From the NCBI GenBank assembly GCA_950022655.1, contig OX465584.1:54206789-54270788 (forward strand): a stretch of DNA of 64,000 bases, given 5' to 3'. The notes under the pieces are model-generated. The model had not been told where the DNA came from. It searched no databases and worked only from the letters and a program-made list of their open reading frames with translations. This document shows positions 33,305-43,770 of the stretch, in pieces. This DNA is from Alentia gelatinosa. Taxonomy: Eukaryota; Annelida; Polychaeta; Phyllodocida; Polynoidae. The translations under genes and the position numbers were made by a program. Every line of letters begins with the position of its first letter. The stretch's first letter is position 1.

Positions 33305-34085
33305 TGCGCGTAGTTGACACGTAGTAATAACCGAGCGAATGCGAGGATATTGCGAAGTGTTAACTACAAGGAGAATACTACCATGCAGATCAAAATCATA
33401 GTTATGTAGTATTTATTATTCAGTATTCCAAATATAAGTTATCGAGGAAAAAACCAAACAACTGCCAATAAGGGCTGGTCCCACCGACACACAAGACATA
33501 TCGAGATTAGTCACGATTTGGCTAAATCTTACTAGGTCTTGAATGATCGCGTGCACGTTTGCCGCGATGTGTCTTGAGGTATCGCGGTGGCACCCCTCTC
33601 ATAAGATCTCACACTCTGTAAGCGGTATTCTGTACAAGGTTCTCACTGTGCTCTATGTGAGAAGAATTATTAACGAACTAGGCTTTATTTGGACTGGAAT
33701 ACAGAATACCACTTAGAGAGTGTGAGATTTTATGCGAGGTGTGGTGGTGGTGGAGCACCAAGATAGACAAACGACATCGCGCGCTACGTTTCGAGACGAC
33801 AAAGGTACGACACATCGCGACAGTGTAAGACACTACAAGACATACCAAGACATACCACGACAAGTCCATCGTGTTGGTGGAACCAGCACTATACTCTGAA
33901 CGCTAGATATTTTGTTCCCCATATTCCCCCGGGAGAATACGGCTTTCCGTATACTACTCAGTGGCGATCTATATATTCTACAATTCTAATCGTACAAATC
34001 GGACGTTAAACTACCCAAACAATTAATATAGGCTCTCTAGGTTTAGTATGGAGACTCCGTATTAGGTGGATAATAAAAGACTACA
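33305..34085 (+). repeat. Family U repeat, copy 2, split by a 420-bp insertion
   Basis: Blocks at 33310-33470 and 33891-34085 correspond to 12480-12800 (ATATAAGTTATC, TATTCTCC/GGAGAATA pair, GGTTTAGTATGGAGACTCCG, GGTGGATRATAAA). A tip-like palindrome AATAACCGAGCGAATGCGAG lies at about 33327. The insertion interrupts the sequence after CTGCCAATA. Confidence 0.55.
33471..33890. mobile_element. Family W element with ATA target duplication
   Basis: A 420-bp element has ends AGGGCTGGTCCCACCGACAC and GTGTTGGTGGAACCAGCACT, flanked by ATA on both sides (33468-33470 and 33891-33893). Inside, TCTCACACTCTGTAAGCGGT and AGAGAGTGTGAGA form an inner inverted pair. The empty site is visible in the family U copy at about 12635 (GCCGATATTG). 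Non-autonomous. Confidence 0.7.
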
Positions 34086-34476
34086 CTATGGACACTACGC
34101 TACTAAAATGGACCGGATGTTACAGAAACTTTGCTGTGATCTGCCAGTGACACCCTGGGATATTGAACTATTCATTTTTTATCAGAACACTTAGGGGTAG
34201 ATTCTTAAAAGGTATCTGTGATATACCTGGAAGGTTGGCCTTGGGTTATGTCATATTTACAGTCACTTTCAATCCAGGTAAAATACTGTTAGAGGGAAAC
34301 TATGTTCCGTTGAAAGAAGGTCAACGTTACGAGATAAGGCTCAGAAAAATTACTGCCCGAGGTCTTGGCCGAGGGCAGTATAACCTGCATATGCCATAAA
34401 GCCAGTTTCACTAGCCGACGGACATGGCACCAATTGATTGAATTCCTCTAAAAGTCTGTCGGTGGGGCTGACTTTA
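34086..34476. mobile_element. Hairpin near 34.35 kb and flanks
   Basis: TTACTGCCCGAGGTCTTGGC continues into CGAGGGCAGTA at 34351-34381, a palindrome with a tip of the CGAG...CCGAG type. A related hairpin occurs at about 45790 (TTACTGCCCTCCGCTACGCC). The short open frame at 34163-34399 crosses the hairpin. Confidence 0.4.
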
Positions 34477-34887
34477 TTAGAGCGTGCTTGCACGCCTATA
34501 TACATCATCTATAGACCAACAGGTTAGAGTGGTCACATATATACACTTTCAGCGTGCTGCCAGAAAACTATCCCTTCACTATCTACGTGCTATTTACTGT
34601 GATAGTGTGAAAGGAGCAGGGTGCCAGTGTCTCAGGGTCTTAGAGGCATGCTCAGCTGACCGAAGCCAATCACTTGAGACCGAAATACCTCATTGAACTA
34701 TTCGTGCTTGACCTTGATATTTTTGGATCCTAGACTCAGGTGGTTGCAGAAATAACAGGTTGACTGGGTTCAATTAGCTTACAGAAAACTTTCCATAGAC
34801 TGAATGTAACTCAAACCGTTTAATTGTTATTCATGTATAATTTCACGCTCATTCATCTATAATGAACATTCCATTTGCTCCTAGTTA
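34477..34887 (-). mobile_element. Family M element, copy 3
   Basis: Collinear with the other M copies. In its own orientation it ends GCACGCTCTAA followed by T. Internal landmarks TGACTGGGTTCAAT and TTAATTGTTATTCATGTATA are conserved. Confidence 0.6.
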
Positions 34888-35430
34888 TATTTTGATTCCA
34901 TTTGCCGATTCCTAAGAAAAAAGAATAAAAAGTCATTCAGTAGTGGATGACAAATCTGTGGGCAAATTCTACCAACGGAAACAGTCTGCTATTTTACAAT
35001 AAAGCAAGTTTCCATTGGTAAATTATTCCGCACTGATCTGCAGTCGGGCACCACCGATTGATTTTTTTGTTATACCGATGCCAGATTGGTGAATGGAAAT
35101 GAGACTTGCAGTCTACTATTAAGTTGGAGGGAATGCTCACAGATTAATTTGGCATGTACACGGTATAACAAGTCCACCCCTGATAAATATCTTCACAGTC
35201 TGACAAAATCAAAATGCTTTGATTTTATCAGCGATCCCCTATGTTTTTATGTGAAAAATAAACCGGTATAGACCCAGGAAATACAATAGATACAATGCAT
35301 AACTGTACCCTCACTGATTACATGTATTTCACACTGACGTTCAGTCGGTGGCACCACTGATAGACTTTTAGGGTAACTCAAAAAGTCGCTGTGCTTTTGA
35401 TCGGCCAATGGAAACGAGCTTTTGTGGGCA
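34888..35430. repeat. Family G element, copy 2
   Basis: The order of motifs (TTTCCATTGGTAAATTATTC, GGGCACCACCGATTGATTTT, CAAAATCAAAATGCTTTGAT, ATACAATAGATACAATGCAT, TCGGTGGCACCACTGATAGA, CGGCCAATGGAAACGAGCTT) parallels 7250-7650. It is a diverged non-coding repeat. Confidence 0.45.
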
Positions 35431-35640
35431 GTAGAAGAGTTCATTGTCGATTGTTGAACTCGCCCTGAGAGGGAAATTGCCCGTATGTTGCGGGAAAACT
35501 CGCCCCGTTTTGGAGAACTCGCCCTGCAAAGTCGCCCCGTATTATGAAGGAAATTTCACCCGTAATTTGAAGAACTCGCCCCAAAACGAAGTCACTCCAT
35601 ATGTTACAGGAGAACTTAATTTGGAAAATAAGTCCAGTTA

Positions 35641-35725
35641 GGTTTAAGGTTAAGGTTAGGGATCGGGTTACGATTAGGGTTAGAGGTAGGGGTAGGGGTA
35701 GGGGTAGGGGGTAGGGGTTCGCTTA
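35641..35725 (+). repeat. Telomere-like TTAGGG/TAGGGG tract
   Basis: A degenerate run TTAAGGTTAGG, GATTAGGGTTAG, then GGTAGGGGTAGGGGTAGGGG. Unique DNA continues on both sides, so it is interstitial, not a chromosome end. Confidence 0.7.
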
Positions 35726-36235
35726 GAGTGAAGGGTATGTTTTCTGTTTGTTTTCTTCCCCACGAAGACCAAATTTTGAGCATAGCTTTAAACCCCCACC
35801 CACCCCCTACTTCCTATTCATATGTTTCAATACCAATCTCAGAAGATTTTGGGGCGACTTCGTTTTGAGGAGAGTTCCATGAATGGGGCGACTTTATTTC
35901 GGGGAAGGTTCTGTAAATGGGGCGACTTCATTTCTGGGCGAGTTCCGTAAACAAGGTGACTTCCTTTCAGGGCAGGTTTTATAAATGAGGTGACTTCATT
36001 TCTGGGCGAGTTCCGTAAATGGGGCGACTTTGTTCCAAGGCGACTTTGTTTAAGGGTGAGTTCCATAAATGGGGCGACTTCGTTTCGCAACAAGTTCCAT
36101 AAACGGGGCAACTTCGTTTCGGGGCGACCTCGTTTCAGGGTGAGTTTACTTCTGTAAACGGGGCGTTTCTGGGTGAGTTCCGTAAATGGGGCGACTTCGT
36201 TTTGGGGCAATTTCGTTTCAGGGCGAGTTCCGTAA

Positions 36236-36572
36236 TTATATAGAACGTCCTGACCATGCTGTACAATTTACAGAACGAGATGGTAATTTCCGGTTTGTAC
36301 AGAATGAGGCATTTATGCCGAGTTCCATACAAACCGTAAATTATCATCGAGTTCTGTGACTTGTACAAGCATGGTTGGACGTTATATATTTACTATATAC
36401 CCAAAATTAAAAAAAAAAATCATTGATTTAATTTTTAACAACGGATATGTTAATTAACATGTATGGCAAGGTGGTCCGTATTTTAGTGTACGGACCGGCG
36501 GTCCGTACAGTTTTTTTACGTCATATGCCGAAACGGTGCGTATTTACAGTATATATACGGTATGGGTATATA
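36236..36572 (+). mobile_element. Family B double hairpin, copy 2 (GTAA-flanked)
   Basis: The element splits an X array unit: GTTCC-GTAA stands on the left and GTAA-ACGGGG on the right, so a 4-bp GTAA duplication (36232-36235 and 36573-36576) can be read directly. Hairpin 1 pairs GAACGTCCTGACCATGCTGT with CAAGCATGGTTGGACGTT-type sequence. Hairpin 2 is bounded by TTACTATATACCC and GGGTATATAGTAA. Confidence 0.65.
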
Positions 36573-36699
36573 GTAAACGGGGCAACTTCATTTCGGGACA
36601 AGTTCCATAAACGGGGTGACTTTGTTTTGGGGCGACTTAGTTTCAGGGCGAGTTCCATAAACGGAGCAATTTTGTTTCGGGACGAGTGCTCCAGTATTC

Positions 36700-37363
36700 T
36701 TTCCCGGCAATCTCCATCACGTTCCAGGCCACTAGTGATGGTCATGCTCCGCTGGTTTTTACGCGGCCTCAAACTGCTCGAGTTTCAAGAAGTTCCCGGA
36801 CCCCGGCTGAACCTTTTTGTCTTTTCTTAAAGACGCAGAACGTGTCGCTTCATCACCCTCTCCTGTTCTACTTTTTCACTGCTCATAGTTTTAACTACGT
36901 CTTCTTCAATTGAAACGTTTTCCTTGTGTCTCCAGGTTTTTAATGGTTTTATTTTTTCTCTGCACTTAAGAATGTCTGAGTGTGTGTTTTTTTTCTATTG
37001 CCGACATCTCTACAAAAGGTCTTTGTCTTAACAAATGAGGCGGAGAAGGGTTTTTCTCTCATCAGCTGATTGTGGTTCCAGTAGAATATGCAAAAAACAC
37101 ATTATATTGTAGCTGATAGCATACATTTGATTTGTTTCATTAACTTTGTCCATTTACACAGCTTTAAGGGAGGGTTGAACCTTGAAGGTCCATGCCACAA
37201 TGATTAGGTGTTAATTGGGTTTGACCTAATTAAAGGCCATTAAGGGAGCATGAACTTCCCACCTGACGACAAAAAGGCCACCAATCATGTCTGACCTTAC
37301 AAAAGACCGTCGGAGGTTCTGCTTGAAATACCATCGATGGGCGTAATCAGTGGCAGTCAGAAT
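36700..37363. other. Unassigned stretch
   Basis: Apparently unique sequence. The open frame at 36447-36830 mixes family B with unique DNA and is not supported as a gene. Confidence 0.3.
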
Positions 37364-37549
37364 GAGGGCGGTTGTGGCCCCTAAGATTCGAGGTCAACTC
37401 TCGACTGCAGAGCCTTCCCAAGGCGCGAGAAAATATTATGTAAGGAGGTCAGGGTGAAGGTCGGGGTTTGCTGCGAATGCAGTCATTGGCTACTCGGTCT
37501 ACTGTATTCCTTATATGGAATTAAGGTAATGGGACAACACCATGGTGGA
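37364..37549 (-). repeat. Family L, copy 2
   Basis: Inverted match to 17227-17412, nearly identical over about 185 bp, with abrupt ends. No open frame, tandem structure or TIR. Confidence 0.6.
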
Positions 37550-38235
37550 ATAAACGCCGTTTTCCAATGACAATTATGATAGCCGCCGACTGTTTTTTGA
37601 CACTCAGATTCATTCCGCCATGGATGAATTGTGGAACAATTATAAATTGTTTTTTAATTCCTAGAGGGGGACACCTCAAATATACACGAGGCAACATAAT
37701 CATGAATATTCATTAGGCAACCCGCCAAAACCGTGTATCTGATTCCACGAGGCAATTGCCTCGCGCACTATAAATACCCACGCCGCCCGGGATGATTCAC
37801 CATTCTCTTTTATTCACATAGAGATACACTACGATTTCCCACCCACCATCCCAAAAAACATGTATTTAAAAACAATGATGTCTCCAGGTTTCATTATGTA
37901 TTGATGTATAACTGTACTAAAAAAAATATAAATTGTATTATGTACTCACAAGATTTTATAAATCCGTGTAAGCGGTATGTTATAAGAAACGATATAATGT
38001 AATAAAAAAGTTTCTTTTATGCAAACAATATTTGTGTCCACTCGTTAATTAAACACACATACATTTCCGTCAGTGATACAAAAGGTCGGTCAGTGGTGTT
38101 ATATCATGTAATGTTGGGGACCAAATCGTTGACCCTTTTTGTCTCCACCTGACAATTATCGCCACAAAAGTGTCACATAATTGCTTTAGCCAGCTAATCC
38201 TAGATTTGTCCCATTTCTGCCAGTTAATTAAGAGA
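37550..38235. other. Unassigned AT-rich stretch
   Basis: No gene recognised. A poor inverted pair involving GGCAATTGCCTCG lies near 37750. Confidence 0.3.
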
Positions 38236-38239
38236 TTCT

Positions 38240-38800
38240 GGTGGATTTAGCGTTTAAGACCAAGAGACACTGGCACTCTGCTCCTTTTTCAATATCATAG
38301 TGACTACCACACAGAGAGTGGAGGGATAGATTTTTTTTTGCAGCACGCTGGAAGTCTATGTGACCATTCTAAACCTTAGGCACCGCGCGTGCGAGCACGC
38401 TCCAACTAGGACCAAATGATATGTTCATCATTGATGAATGAGCGTGCAATTTTGAATAAATAACAGCTAAAAGGTTCGAGTAACATTTAGTCTCTGGATC
38501 GTTTTCTGTAACTCACTTGCCCCCAGTCAACTTGCCATTACTACAACTCAGGCAGTCTAGGATCCAAACATATCAAGCTACAGTAGGTCAATCAAGTATT
38601 TCGGTCTTGAGTGGTTAGCCATGATCAGCTGGGCATGCCTTTAAGACCCTCAGACACTGGCACCCTGCTCCCTATCCAATAGCGCAGCGAATAGCACGCA
38701 GATAGTGAAGGGATCGATTTTCCCTCAGCACACTAAAAGTGTATGTGACCACTCTAACGTGTTATAGGCAACGTATATAGCGCGTGCGATTACGCTCTAA
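38240..38800 (+). mobile_element. Family M, partial copy (38240-38403) and full copy 4 (38404-38800)
   Basis: The 3' half of M ending GCGTGCGAGCACGCTC is immediately followed by a full M from AACTAGGACC to TACGCTCTAA, then T. The tandem layout shows one M joined to, or inserted at, the end of another. The full copy has GGTTCGAGTAAC, a B-box-like string, at about 38473. Confidence 0.6.
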
Positions 38801-39570
38801 TAAAGATAATGGAAACGAGAAAATATAAGAATTGGCGAAAAGGAAATGTTTGTATTAACTGTATAAAAAAATTCAACCAGCAGATCAAATATCATCAACA
38901 TCAGACCAGTTCATTGTGGTGTTCCCATATCACTCTGTGGGGATTATAACAAAGCCTCATTCATTCATTAATTAACTTATAAATTACACAAGACCCTGTG
39001 AGACTCTTAATCCGTCCTCAAGTGGAATAATCAATGTAAATCCAGGGAATTCAGCAGACAAAACCCCCGATAGAATCTCACTGTGGTTTGGTGATAAACC
39101 CTTTGAAGTCCGGCAGAGAAAGGATAATTAATTTCATTTGCTATGAAGTCCCTACAGAAATGCGGTTGATTGCTTTATGCAATTATCTGATCAGTATTCT
39201 CTGTCAGTGAATTCATTTACACAGAATCATGTAAGTGTCTGCACCGAGCGACCACCGTCACTTCTTAAGCCATCCACCTGCCTTAAGAGACTTCCCTCCT
39301 TCTTCAATATGCATGAACCTTTGAGTAAAAAGCACTATGTGAGCTACCGATAGTGACAAGCATTATCATCTATCTTAGCCTGGTATAAACGATTATAGGC
39401 TCAAGGGACAAAAAAAAGATGAATATATGTATCAGTTAAGGGCACAATCCACCAGGCCGATTTCTCACCCGATCAATTGTTCATGGGCTCTTAAGAGGAA
39501 GCTCACGTATTGTAATTTATTTAATTCTGATAATAATAGTTTAATAAATGACCATTTTCAAAGATTTGAG
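38801..39570. other. Unassigned stretch
   Basis: No gene or repeat recognised. Confidence 0.3.
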
Positions 39571-39574
39571 AAAT

Positions 39575-40240
39575 TCTAGGGCATCCGATAATAATCGGCG
39601 ATTGTCTGGCTACCGAATCGGCTACCATCGGTCCAGTGGAACACCCCCTGTAAATCTACCCACAGGAGGGCCTCACGTGTAAAACCTATAAGACAGCGAC
39701 CCGACCATTGTGCCCGATCACACCTTTGCCCGACGAATTTGTCGGATCGGTCAGAATCGTGTCGCTGTACGCACTTCACAGACCCGATTTTTATCAGGTC
39801 GGACATTTCTAGCGTGGGGGTAATGACCAACTCTGCCCGACCTTAATCGTGTCGCTGTACGCACTTCGCCGACTGTTCCCGATTCTGAGAAGGCCTTTTG
39901 AAGAGCGATGCTACCTATCCCCTAGTCCGATTTACAAGTGCTTCATATCAATGTGTAGGGGAGACAGGCGATGATGAATCTGAAAACCATTTCTTAAATG
40001 GATCAAAAGTTATTGAACTTTGAATAATTTTCTATGAATCCACACCAGAGGCCTGTGGCTCACCCCGGCTCGGCTCCTGGCGGCTCTCTTTGATTTCAAT
40101 CGGGTCGCTGTACAAGGTCATAAAGTGGAGAGGTGTGATCGGCAAGCGTCGTTGAGGGTATAAGACAGCATTATTCTTATTCCCGATTATAATCGGTGAT
40201 TGGATCGGTAATAATCTGTGGAAGATGTAGCTGTCTTATG
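39575..40240. mobile_element. Family I element (ATAAGACAGC ends), approximate limits
   Basis: CTATAAGACAGCGACCCGAC (about 39689) faces TGTAGCTGTCTTATGGGCTT (about 40228). Between them AATCGTGTCGCTGTACGCAC occurs twice (about 39756 and 39847), with CCCGAT/ATCGGG motifs throughout. Possibly two overlapping elements. No protein. Confidence 0.4.
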
Positions 40241-40705
40241 GGCTTAACAAGAGGGTAAAATCTTCACCATTGGAAAAACATTTGTAACCCCAAGATAAGC
40301 TCAATGAAGAATCATCAAAAACGATAAAGAAAAATTACTATAAAGCCACTATCACTCTGTATGTGAAGATGCACCAGATTTGTCAATAGTTGTAAGCAAC
40401 TATTAACAAAACCCAAAAGAATGAGATAGAAAATAAAAAAATATGTATATAACATTGTATTTTATCACAAGCAGGATGTTCTGTTGAACACTCAATGGCA
40501 GCACCTATGAGTGTTCTTGTAAGACCTGAGGTAAAACTAAACATTGCATGAAAGCTGTACAGACTAGACCAAATACCCAGTAGCGAGTTCAGAAGGGGAA
40601 GAGTAACCCTACCATCATCGAGTTATTCTACCACTAGGCGTGATAGGAATCCTGAGGCCATTCTTGCTGAATCGTAGGTGGAAGCTGAATTATAGACACA
40701 AGAAT
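40241..40705. other. Unassigned AT-rich stretch
   Basis: No gene or repeat recognised. Confidence 0.3.
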
Positions 40706-40707
40706 GA

Positions 40708-40795
40708 CTGGTTTTATAAATGAGTGGCCGTAATCTCCGAGTCGTCAACTACGAGGAGATTACGGTCATTCGTACACAAAACTAGTCGTAATTGT
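40708..40795. mobile_element. Short hairpin with tip motif, 40.7 kb
   Basis: Arms ACTGGTTTTATAAATGAGTG / CATTCGTACACAAAACTAGT and GTAATCTCC / GGAGATTAC surround the tip GAGTCGTCAACTACGAG. A decayed left arm of the same family (GACAGGTTTTGTGTAAGAGT) appears at about 51389. Confidence 0.55.
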
Positions 40796-41009
40796 ATTCA
40801 TTACCCACCTGCAAGATTAATAACAAGAATGGACCATGCATCGACATTCGGTGTATACTTAACCAGTCATATAGTGCGCTATGTTTATGTGTTTTTTAGC
40901 ATGAAAAAAGTTTATGACAGTGATTTCTGATGGTAAATGGGATTATCATGACTGATTATAAATGATTGATATTGAATGAACATTCAAAAAACATATTTTG
41001 AAGGACATG

Positions 41010-41140
41010 AGATTTTGACCTCATTATGGATGGGACAATCTTTCTGGAATCTCCTCCTGGAGATACTGATATGCCAGAATCTCCAAGTGCTCTATACATT
41101 TCCTATGAAGACTTCGTATTATGTGGGTAATAAATACATT
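41010..41140. mobile_element. Family P hairpin, copy 2
   Basis: Inverted match to 5800-5925: GACCTCATTATGGATG, CTGGAATCTCC, ATGCCAGAATCTCC and GCTCTATACATTTCCTATGA occur in the expected order. Confidence 0.5.
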
Positions 41141-41444
41141 ATCAGCCTCAGTAATAGTGTCCTAAGAGCTCTTGTATATTAAGATGCTGATCGGCGATTG
41201 CAGACTTTCACCGTTCAGTGGATTTTCAACCTTTTTTACCCATGACAAAGCAATGCCCTCAACCTTTTTCAATTAAGTATAGTCACCAATATTGGTCCAT
41301 GTATATAATATAAGCGTTCAAAATTATACGCTAAAAGTAGATCAAGAAGACTCAAGACTGAAGATCCAGACACGTTGTCATAGCAACAACAATGAAATAA
41401 GTGCTCAAAAATTATACCTCAGTAGAGTTATATTAGAAATCTGC

Positions 41445-41484
41445 ACACCTGAAGAAGGCCCACTATTAGGCCGAAACGTTGTGT
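41445..41484 (+). ncRNA. Hammerhead-like ribozyme motif
   Basis: The elements are: stem I ACAC (41445-41448), core CTGAAGA (41449-41455), stem II GGCC/GGCC with an 8-nt loop (41457-41472), GAAAC (41473-41477), GTT (41478-41480) and stem I partner GTGT (41481-41484). CTGANGA and GAAA are the invariant hammerhead strands. Stem III would be the self-complementary ACGT, so activity would need dimerisation, as proposed for minimal hammerheads of Penelope-like elements. AATAAA follows about 50 bp downstream. No reverse transcriptase is seen nearby. Confidence 0.5.
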
Positions 41485-41737
41485 CAAAACGCCGATTTAA
41501 AAAGCATGTAACTAAAAACTAAGTACTTTGAATAAATCTTACTTCAAGTTATAAACTTATTCTGGTGTTTGTTGGTTGTGTGAGAATTCTACCTTAGCTT
41601 TTTCAATAAATTTAGATTAAGGCAGATTTTGTCAATGAAATAATAATTCTTATCCAAATGTTCTAGAAACGTTCATGTCACCTTAGATATCTATAAATTC
41701 ACACAGACGGTGAGTTGTCAAGCTTCAGTATAGACCT

Positions 41738-42101
41738 GGGACATGTTTCACTAGTTTCGTGACATGTCTGTGACACCACACAGACATTGGGGTTGTCTAG
41801 TGTCGTGACAACACAAGTAGCTGCCCTTAGGTAAAGACAGACCCCAAACATAAGAATTAGACAAATCTACACATCATGGACCTACTCCCACTAGTTTTGT
41901 GACAAAAGTGTTAGACAAATCTACACATCATGGACCTACTACCAGTAGTTTTGTGACAAAAGTGTTAGACAAATATGAAAAGCAGCACCAATAGTGCAAG
42001 CATGAACGGACAAAATGAAGTGTAATGTCTAGTTCTTATGAAACCGGACACACCATCTAGACGCCATCTAGACATGTCACGAAACTAGTGAAACAGGTCC
42101 C
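41738..42101. mobile_element. Family E element, copy 2
   Basis: The ends are GGGACATGTTTCACTAGTTT and ACTAGTGAAACAGGTCCC. A 59-61 bp block (TAGACAAATCTACACATCAT) is duplicated inside. It matches copies at 457 and 55823. Confidence 0.6.
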
Positions 42102-42204
42102 AGCTCTGTTTATGTACACATTCACTCTTGACTCATATACGCAGGCATCTCCTGGCACGTTGAGTATTACCACCACTAAAGTAAGGAGGCTGGAACACCA
42201 TAGG

Positions 42205-42507
42205 AGTCTAAAGAAGAAACCAACAAGTTTTGGTCAAAGTCGTAGTTCTCCACGAGTTTGATGCGGTGTGATTTGAACGAGGCGACAGCCGAGTGATTAT
42301 CACATAGAATTCAAACGAGTTGGAGAACGACTTCTTTGACCAAAATGAGCTGCTTTCTGAATTTATCTCACCCCTGTAAACACCTAAAGAATGGACAACA
42401 CACAGGATATAGCCCATGGAGAACGGACTTCAATACTTGAAGGGGCATGGAGAACGAGTTCTCAATATTAAGCCTTTGGACATTTATTCCAGGAGTGAGA
42501 TAATATA
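42205..42507 (-). mobile_element. Superfamily S modular hairpin, copy at 42.2 kb
   Basis: The palindrome has arms AACAAGTTTTGGTCAAAGTC / GACTTCTTTGACCAAAAT and the tip GAACGAGGCGACAGCCGAGT (full palindrome 42267-42302). The terminal module CAATATTAAGCCTTTGG (42463-42479) and GGAGTGAGATAATA follow. The inverted copy at 45048-45345 is nearly complete and closely similar. Confidence 0.7.
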
Positions 42508-42514
42508 GAGGAAA

Positions 42515-42803
42515 CCCATGAAAATTTAGGGTCTGAGCCCGTATCCCATTGAGTTTGAATCACATAGTAATTCACAAGGCGAAGCCGCGTGAATTACTAT
42601 GTGATTCAAATGAGATGGGATCGAGCTCTGACCCTAAACTTGAATGGGTTTCTGAATTTATCTCACCTTTAATATTGACTAATGGGCTAACATTTGTGAC
42701 ATTATCCCCCATTGGATATTTTACCTAAATATCTAATGGGCGTTAGATACGAGTTCCCAATGTTAAGTCTATGGAGAAAAAATATCTGGGGTGAGATAAA
42801 AGG
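42515..42803 (-). mobile_element. Superfamily S modular hairpin, second copy at 42.5 kb
   Basis: Arms GAAACCCATGAAAATTTAGG / CTTGAATGGGTTTC and inner CATAGTAATTC/GAATTACTATG enclose the tip CACAAGGCGAAGCCGCGTG (42566-42598). The terminal module CAATGTTAAGTCTATGG (42758-42774) and GGGGTGAGATAAAA follow. The 11060 copy is the same subtype. Confidence 0.7.
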
Positions 42804-43248
42804 CTATACAAGAACAGAGGCTTATACTTAATGTAGGACTTCTCCACAAGCTCCTATCATCCCAGCACTGGAGGGAAAAGGGATTAATGACTGCTACCAC
42901 TATATCCCACTACTTATGGATCATTTCCATCCACTAGTTATGGAAACATTGGACAATTTCTGAAAGGAGTATCAGGAGGACTAATAGACTCTGAGTACAG
43001 CTGCCACCAAGAGGACTCATATCATATGCACTCCACACAATTGAGTGTGATTTTATGTTATTGAAATTGTTATGTAATTGTGCATTTATTATTTAGAATA
43101 TGTTTAATAGATACATATACATCTGTTTATGGTTATTTGTCTTCTTCATTAGGAATAGAAGATATTCCAAATTATCTTTTCTTGTCACTATCTTAGAGGG
43201 TCTATAAGATTAGGCCTTGGTTACTATACTTTAACCTCCCTGACGACA

Positions 43249-43770
43249 ATGTTTCTCTTGAATCTATATCAACTCGTTCAACTCATTCAACTCAGACCCT
43301 ATATAACAGCGTCAGCTGCCAGTAAAGTATATAAGATGAGTATCTTGCCATATTATGATTACGCTGACATCCTGTATGCTAGTAGTAACAAAGGGATTCT
43401 GTTGAAATTGCAGAGGCTACAGAATAATAGTCTCCCGAGTAATATAAGAACACCAATCATTGATCTACATGTTAACGCTTAAGTTCCTTTCCTAGATGAC
43501 AGGATGACAAGTCATATGTAAAACTATATGTATAAAAGGTCAAGAAATGTCAACTACATTGATGCTCAAAATCGGATTACTAGAGCTGGCACTGCCCCTT
43601 TAATTAGGATGCTCACACCTAACTGTTATGCATACGCAAGATCTGTGAATCATTATGGTGCCTAATTGTGGAATCTACTTTCACCCATTGTTCGCAACAG
43701 ACCTTCTTTTAAGGAATTTAAAAGTATCAGCAAAAAATGTATGATGGACAAGATCATAAACCCGATTTGA
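43249..43770 (+). pseudogene. LINE reverse transcriptase C-terminal fragment (CR1/L2/Jockey type), broken
   Basis: One reading frame, interrupted by stops at 43480, 43519 and 43663, carries the typical C-terminal region of non-LTR retrotransposon ORF2: YKMSILPYYDYADIL, then LLKLQRLQN, then a block ending in MYKRSRN, then LWNLLSPIVRNRPSFKEFK. These correspond to the conserved Y-x-S-x-LPY-x-DY, L-x-KLQ-x-LQN and LWN-x-LP-x-x-x-R...FK motifs after the RT fingers-palm. The catalytic palm and endonuclease are absent, so this is a 5'-truncated dead copy. The exact clade cannot be fixed from this part. Confidence 0.75.

Larger units (their letters stand above)
35449..36695. mobile_element. Family X foldback element with inverted arrays and telomere-like core
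   Basis: The left array (35449-35640) has units of GAACTCGCCCC type. The right array (about 35846-36230 and 36577-36695) has the inverted units GGGGCGACTTCGTTT and GGGCGAGTTCCGTAAA, about a dozen. Between them lies a TTAGGG/TAGGGG-rich tract (35641-35725). Family B is inserted in the right array. Long minus-strand frames here are repeat artefacts. Confidence 0.6.
42130..43235. repeat. Family R repeat, copy 2, split by two S elements
   Basis: 42130-42204 and 42810-43235 are collinear with copy 1 at 9600-11045. The interruption holds two S-type hairpin elements. The LINE fragment starts immediately after the R copy ends. Confidence 0.6.

Noticed and set aside
35641..35725. Chromosome end
   Set aside because: The telomere-like tract is short, degenerate and flanked by long unique or repeat DNA on both sides.
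35839..36368. Reverse frames with Asn-Glu-Val-Ala-Pro-Phe repeats
   Set aside because: They are translations of the family X array.
38473..38484. tRNA gene or tRNA-derived SINE based on GGTTCGAGTAAC
   Set aside because: No A box at the right distance and no cloverleaf; the string is not conserved in the other M copies.
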